Source of the DNA: an uncultured bacterium
GTDB lineage: Bacteria; Bacillota; Clostridia; Oscillospirales; Oscillospiraceae
Reading direction: 5' to 3'
NCBI GenBank assembly: GCA_949286295.1
Contig: CASECK010000177.1
Location: 1-16,427 of the forward strand
Length of the DNA: 16,427 nucleotides
Below the pieces are notes generated by a model, which was not told where the DNA came from, ran no database searches, and worked only from the letters and a program-made list of their open reading frames with translations. The translations under genes were made by a program, and so were the position numbers. This document shows positions 13,511 through 16,427 of the stretch, piece after piece. Each line of letters begins with the position of its first letter. Within the stretch, counting starts at the first letter, position 1.

Positions 13511-14143
13511 ATGAGCGATATTCTGCTGGACATCCTCAAACGGACCACGGAACACACCGGCTATACCCTGCTGTGCGTGGCCGTGGGCGCGCTGGTGGGA
13601 GTCCTTCTGGGCATCGCCTTGTCCCGGGTGCCCAAGGTGTCCCACTATCTGCTGCCGCTGCTGTCTATCCTGAACACGGTGCCCGGCATCGTGTTCATCG
13701 GCGTGCTGGTCATCTGGATTGGCATGACCTCGGCCACCGTCATCATCGCCCTGTCCATCTACGCCATGTTCCCTGTGCTGAAAAATACCGTCACCGGCCT
13801 TAACGGCGTGGACGCCCAGTATAAAGAGGCAGCCCGGGGCTGCGGCATGAACCAGCTCCAGCGGCTGCTGCGGGTGGAGCTCCCCCTGGCAATGCCCACC
13901 ATCATCGGCGGACTGCGCCTGTCCACGGTGTACACCGTCAGCTGGGCGGTGCTGGCCGCCATGATCGGTCAGGGCGGCCTTGGCAACTATATCTACAAGG
14001 GGGTCAGCTCCAACAACAACGAGCTGATTCTTCAGGGGGCCATTCCCGCCGCCATTCTGGCTATGGTGCTGGGCGGCCTGGTGGACCTGCTCCAGCGCTG
14101 GGTGACCGCCCGCGCCACGGGGAAAGGCAGGGCCGGACGATGA
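13511..14143 (+). CDS. Opu-type ABC transporter permease (OpuCB-like)
   Basis: This 210-residue integral membrane protein has about five hydrophobic segments (roughly 18-38, 47-69, 73-91, 130-152 and 175-193). Its cytoplasmic EAA loop, EAARGCGMNQLQRLLRVELPLAMPTIIGGLR (split across 106-136), contacts the ATPase. LSILNTVPGIVFIGVLVIW and GQGGLGNYIYKG are typical of OpuCB/OpuBB/ProW-type permeases. It begins 4 nt after the ATPase stop codon and ends in an ATGA overlap with the fusion gene, so translation is probably coupled. The C-terminal tail is basic (RATGKGRAGR). It lacks a binding domain, which its partner supplies. Confidence 0.92.
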   Translation: MSDILLDILKRTTEHTGYTLLCVAVGALVGVLLGIALSRVPKVSHYLLPLLSILNTVPGIVFIGVLVIWIGMTSATVIIALSIYAMFPVLKNTVTGLNGVDAQYKEAARGCGMNQLQRLLRVELPLAMPTIIGGLRLSTVYTVSWAVLAAMIGQGGLGNYIYKGVSSNNNELILQGAIPAAILAMVLGGLVDLLQRWVTARATGKGRAGR

Positions 14144-15672
14144 GTATTTCCATCGTATGGGACCACCTGTCCCTTGTTCTGGCCGCCCTGGTGCTGGCCA
14201 TCGCCGCCGGCGTCCCTCTGGGCCTGCTGGCATACCTCTCTCCCAGAGTGGGAAAGGTCATCCTCTGGGTGGTGGACCTTATCCAGACCGTCCCCGCCCT
14301 GGCTCTGCTGGGCATCATCATGGTGGTGCTGGACCCCGGTTCCCCCACCGCCATGGTCGGTCTGGCCCTGTACTCCCTGCTTCCCATCGTCCGCAACTGC
14401 TCCCTGGGCCTGTCCCAGGTGCCCGGCCACCTGAAAGAGGCGGCCACCGGCATGGGCATGGGCCGGGTCTACCGCCTGCTCCACGTGGAAGTGCCCCTGG
14501 CCTTCCCCATGCTGGTAACCGGTATCCGCATCGCCGCTGTCAACGCCATCGGCACCGCTGTGTTCGCCTCCTTTGTGGGCGGCGGCGGCCTGGGCGGGTT
14601 GTTCTATACCGCCATCCGGCAGCAGGATATGACGATGATTCTGGCCGGCACCGCCATCTTGATGGTGATGGCCTTCGCCCTGGACGCCGGCCTTGGCTAT
14701 GTGGAGCGCCGGCTGTCCAGCAGCCACCGGACGAAACTGCCTGTCCCGGTCAAGGCCGCCGGCGGCTGCGCGCTGGCTGTGGCCAGCGCCGCGTTGGTGG
14801 TGTCGATGCTTATGCCGGCCGACACCACCGGGCAGCTCACCCTCTACGACGGGGACTACTCCGAGGTGAAGCTGATGCACTCCATGGTGGAGCAGCTGGT
14901 GGAGGACAAAACGGACCTGGAAGTGGTCATTCTGGACCAGATGACCCAGGTGAATAACCACAACGAGCTTAAGGGCAGCGACCCCAGCTGCGACCTGATG
15001 TTCAGCTATGACGGCACGATTCTCACCACCTTCCTGGGGCTGGACACCACCGACATCCCCGAGGGGGAAACCCTCTACGACTTTGTCAACCGCACGGTCA
15101 GCCAGGTGGAAGGGCTGCATATGCTGGGCAAGGTGGGGCTGAACAACACCTATGCCATCGGCGTGACCCAGGAGGTGGTAGACACCTACGGAGCCTCCAA
15201 GGTGTCCGACCTGGTCCCCATTGCCGGAGAGCTGGATTTCGGCGCCGAACACGAGTTCTACACCGAAGAGGGCAGTATGAAGTACCAGCCCTTTGTTGAC
15301 TTTTACGGCCTGAACTTTAAGTCCGCCAAACCGGTGGACGTGGTGCTCAAATACAACGCCGTGGAGCAGGGCGACTTTGACGTGATGGTGGTCTACGCCA
15401 CCGACGGTCTGAACAAACGCGCCGGCCTGACCATCCTGGAGGATGACAAGGGCTTCTTCCCCGAATATTACGGGGCCTTCCTGGTGCGCAACGACCTGTT
15501 CGAGGACTTCTACGACCTGGCCCCCAACTTAGAGCAGGTCCTGGAGCTTCTCACCGGCCAGGTGTCCAGCGAGGATATGGTGGAACTGACCTATGCCGTG
15601 GACGTGGACGGCCGGGCCGTGGCCGACGTGGCCCGCGAGTTCCTGGTCAGCAAGGGGCTGTTGGAGCAGTAA
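14140..15672 (+). CDS. Permease fused to substrate-binding domain (OpuCD-OpuCC/EgtU-like)
   Basis: The 510-residue protein combines a permease (1-195) with an extracytoplasmic binding domain (about 230-510). The permease half has four to five hydrophobic segments and the EAA loop EAATGMGMGRVYRLLHVEVPLAFP (100-123). After a basic turn (RRLSSSHRTK) another membrane segment (about 205-226) exports the binding domain. The binding half resembles the OpuAC/OpuCC fold: MFSYDGT (287-293, matching the family Y-x-G-T block), YGLNFKSA (389-396), DFDVMVVYATDG (412-423) and DDKGFFPEYYGAFLVRNDL (435-453). It has no tryptophan, so a Trp-cage glycine betaine site of ProX type is unlikely; Tyr-rich choline, carnitine or ergothioneine-type sites remain possible. 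Such fusions are known from OpuA, BilEB and EgtU systems. Its ATG overlaps the upstream stop (ATGA). Confidence 0.9.
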   Translation: MSISIVWDHLSLVLAALVLAIAAGVPLGLLAYLSPRVGKVILWVVDLIQTVPALALLGIIMVVLDPGSPTAMVGLALYSLLPIVRNCSLGLSQVPGHLKEAATGMGMGRVYRLLHVEVPLAFPMLVTGIRIAAVNAIGTAVFASFVGGGGLGGLFYTAIRQQDMTMILAGTAILMVMAFALDAGLGYVERRLSSSHRTKLPVPVKAAGGCALAVASAALVVSMLMPADTTGQLTLYDGDYSEVKLMHSMVEQLVEDKTDLEVVILDQMTQVNNHNELKGSDPSCDLMFSYDGTILTTFLGLDTTDIPEGETLYDFVNRTVSQVEGLHMLGKVGLNNTYAIGVTQEVVDTYGASKVSDLVPIAGELDFGAEHEFYTEEGSMKYQPFVDFYGLNFKSAKPVDVVLKYNAVEQGDFDVMVVYATDGLNKRAGLTILEDDKGFFPEYYGAFLVRNDLFEDFYDLAPNLEQVLELLTGQVSSEDMVELTYAVDVDGRAVADVAREFLVSKGLLEQ

Positions 15673-15694
15673 CCGCCGCTTTTGTCCAATTGTC

Positions 15695-15736
15695 AACCCG
15701 GGGGACGATTCTTAAAAATCGTCCCCCGGGTTTCTC
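15695..15736 (+). terminator. Intrinsic terminator after the Opu operon
   Basis: A perfect 16-bp stem (15695-15710 with 15717-15732), core CCCGGGGGACGATT, loop CTTAAA, is followed by TTTCTCT. It starts 23 nt after the fusion-gene stop. Confidence 0.88.
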
Positions 15737-15852
15737 TGCCAATGTCCCCCCTTTCCGGGATGTGCCGCCCCTCCCCCCGGCTATCTGCCGGGTATAGGAC
15801 AGCCCGTCGCCCTCATATCCTGCAGTAACCTGGAAATGCGGGAGGAATGAGG

Positions 15853-16116
15853 ATGGAGACACGAATCGCGGACCTGCGCTATAAGGAAGTCATCAGTGTG
15901 GAGGACGGAAGCCGGTTTGGCTATGTGGGAGACATGGAGATTGACGTGGACAGCGGCCAGGTCCGGGCCCTGGTCGTCCCCGGCCGCCGCCGTCTGTTCG
16001 GCCTGCTGGGCCGGGACGAGGACCGCTATATCCCTTGGAGCGCGGTGCGCCGCTTCGGGGAGGACATCATTTTGGTGGAAGAGCGCTCCGTCCGCCGCCG
16101 GCCCAGAAGAGGATAG
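15853..16116 (+). CDS. YlmC/YmxH-type PRC-barrel sporulation protein
   Basis: This 87-residue protein is a single PRC-barrel-like domain: METRIADLRYKEVISVEDG, then FGYVGDMEIDVDSGQVRALVVPG and IPWSAVRRFGEDIILVE. It matches the YlmC/YmxH family, small proteins of spore formers whose expression in Bacillus is linked to sporulation; the molecular function is unknown. The basic tail RSVRRRPRRG is notable. ATG at 15853 is preferred because GGAGG (15841-15845) lies 7 nt upstream; the in-frame ATG at 15847 is only 1 nt from that site. It follows the Opu terminator by about 115 nt, so it should have its own promoter; CATATCCT (15814-15821) with TATA 17 nt upstream hints at a sporulation sigma factor, but the match is weak. 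Confidence 0.85.
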   Translation: METRIADLRYKEVISVEDGSRFGYVGDMEIDVDSGQVRALVVPGRRRLFGLLGRDEDRYIPWSAVRRFGEDIILVEERSVRRRPRRG

Positions 16117-16161
16117 CGCGGAGTGCCCATGCAGTTTGATGCATGGGCACTCCGCGCTTTA
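16115..16161. terminator. Hairpin between the YlmC-like gene and addA
   Basis: A perfect 18-bp stem (16115-16132 with 16141-16158), core GCGCGGAGTGCCCATGC, 8-nt loop, sits exactly between two convergent stop codons; on the plus strand only TTTA follows. It overlaps the TAG of the YlmC-like gene and touches the TAA of addA, so it can serve both transcripts, but the T-tracts are short. Confidence 0.7.
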
Positions 16162-16427
16162 CAGCTCAAAGGCGGTATCCGTGGCAAAAAACCAAAGCAC
16201 CGCCTTACGCACCGGTTTGCCCAGAATGGCGGAGAGCGCCTTACAGTAAGCGGCCAACTGGGGGCGGTACTCCTCCGCCCGCCCAGCTTCGCCGCCAGGC
16301 GGGATGCGGTCGGTCTTAAAGTCCACCACAATCAGTCCCTCTTTGTCCTCGAACCACAGGTCGATGACGCCCTGGAGCAGCAGCTCCTCCTCCCCTCCGT
16401 CGGGGAAATAGTCCTGGGCGGGTACCA
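16159..16427 (-). CDS. addA: ATP-dependent helicase/nuclease subunit A, C-terminal part (cut by window edge)
   Basis: The visible 88 residues end the reading frame on the minus strand. They read LLLQGVIDLWFEDKEGLIVVD then FKTDRIPP, followed by YRPQLAAYCKALSAILG and VLWFFATDTAFEL. This is the RecB-type nuclease core: Asp in GVIDL, the D-x-K of VVDFKTD, and the Q-x-x-x-Y motif of QLAAY, in the arrangement typical of the AddA C-terminus. AddAB resects double-strand breaks and loads recombinase at Chi-like sites. The helicase domains lie outside the window. The TAA at 16161-16159 touches the hairpin shared with the YlmC-like gene. A PD-(D/E)XK relative is the only alternative; the helicase region would settle it. 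Confidence 0.88.
   Translation of the reverse strand, partial: VPAQDYFPDGGEEELLLQGVIDLWFEDKEGLIVVDFKTDRIPPGGEAGRAEEYRPQLAAYCKALSAILGKPVRKAVLWFFATDTAFEL

Noticed and set aside
12499..13557. Open reading frame of 352 codons opposite the Opu ATPase
   Set aside because: It is antisense to a clear ABC ATPase and has low-complexity Gly/Val/His-rich composition.
14032..15252. Open reading frame of 406 codons opposite the permease-binding fusion
   Set aside because: His/Gly/Gln-rich antisense shadow of a coupled operon gene; no motif and no plausible ribosome binding site was noted.

Overview
The window is about 16.4 kb of GC-rich chromosome that looks like ordinary housekeeping sequence from a spore-forming Firmicute of the class Clostridia, probably an Oscillospiraceae-type gut anaerobe (Flavonifractor/Lawsonibacter-like). 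This is an inference. It rests on the combination of a class A RNase P RNA, a YlmC/YmxH-type sporulation PRC-barrel protein, an AddA-type nuclease, an FprA flavodiiron protein with rubredoxins, clear sigma-A promoters, and proteins that resemble clostridial versions. I saw no phage, insertion sequence, CRISPR array or tRNA gene.

Left part (1-5293, minus strand): a tightly packed operon read right to left, ddl - murF - ABC-F ATPase - YdcF-like protein - prfA (cut by the window edge). Neighbouring genes overlap by 4-8 nt or are separated by 3-12 nt. It joins the last cytoplasmic steps of peptidoglycan precursor synthesis (D-Ala-D-Ala formation and its ligation to the UDP-MurNAc-tripeptide) to ribosome-associated functions (ABC-F, release factor 1). 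Divergent from it on the plus strand is rnpB with a near-consensus promoter and a hairpin terminator, followed by a secreted protein with three PepSY domains, two of them a recent internal duplication.

Middle part (7281-10442, minus strand): trmD, a DegV-family protein, an HD-domain phosphohydrolase and yebC. TrmD, DegV and YebC each have a recognisable sigma-A-like promoter. trmD is the first gene after its promoter, without rimM or ribosomal protein genes immediately beside it.

Right part (10625-16116, plus strand): an FprA flavodiiron protein carrying its own C-terminal rubredoxin, followed by a separate 40-residue mini-rubredoxin and a terminator (an O2/NO-reducing module). Next is a three-gene Opu-type ABC importer operon: CBS-domain ATPase, a stand-alone permease, and a permease fused to its substrate-binding domain. 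Its leader contains a palindrome upstream of the promoter and an intrinsic-terminator-like hairpin between promoter and first gene, which suggests attenuation or a short leader RNA. Last come a YlmC/YmxH-like protein and, convergent at the right edge, the C-terminal nuclease end of addA.

The genes are mostly recognisable families. The least explained parts are the Opu-operon leader, the identity of the imported solute, the mini-rubredoxin pairing and the duplicated PepSY protein.
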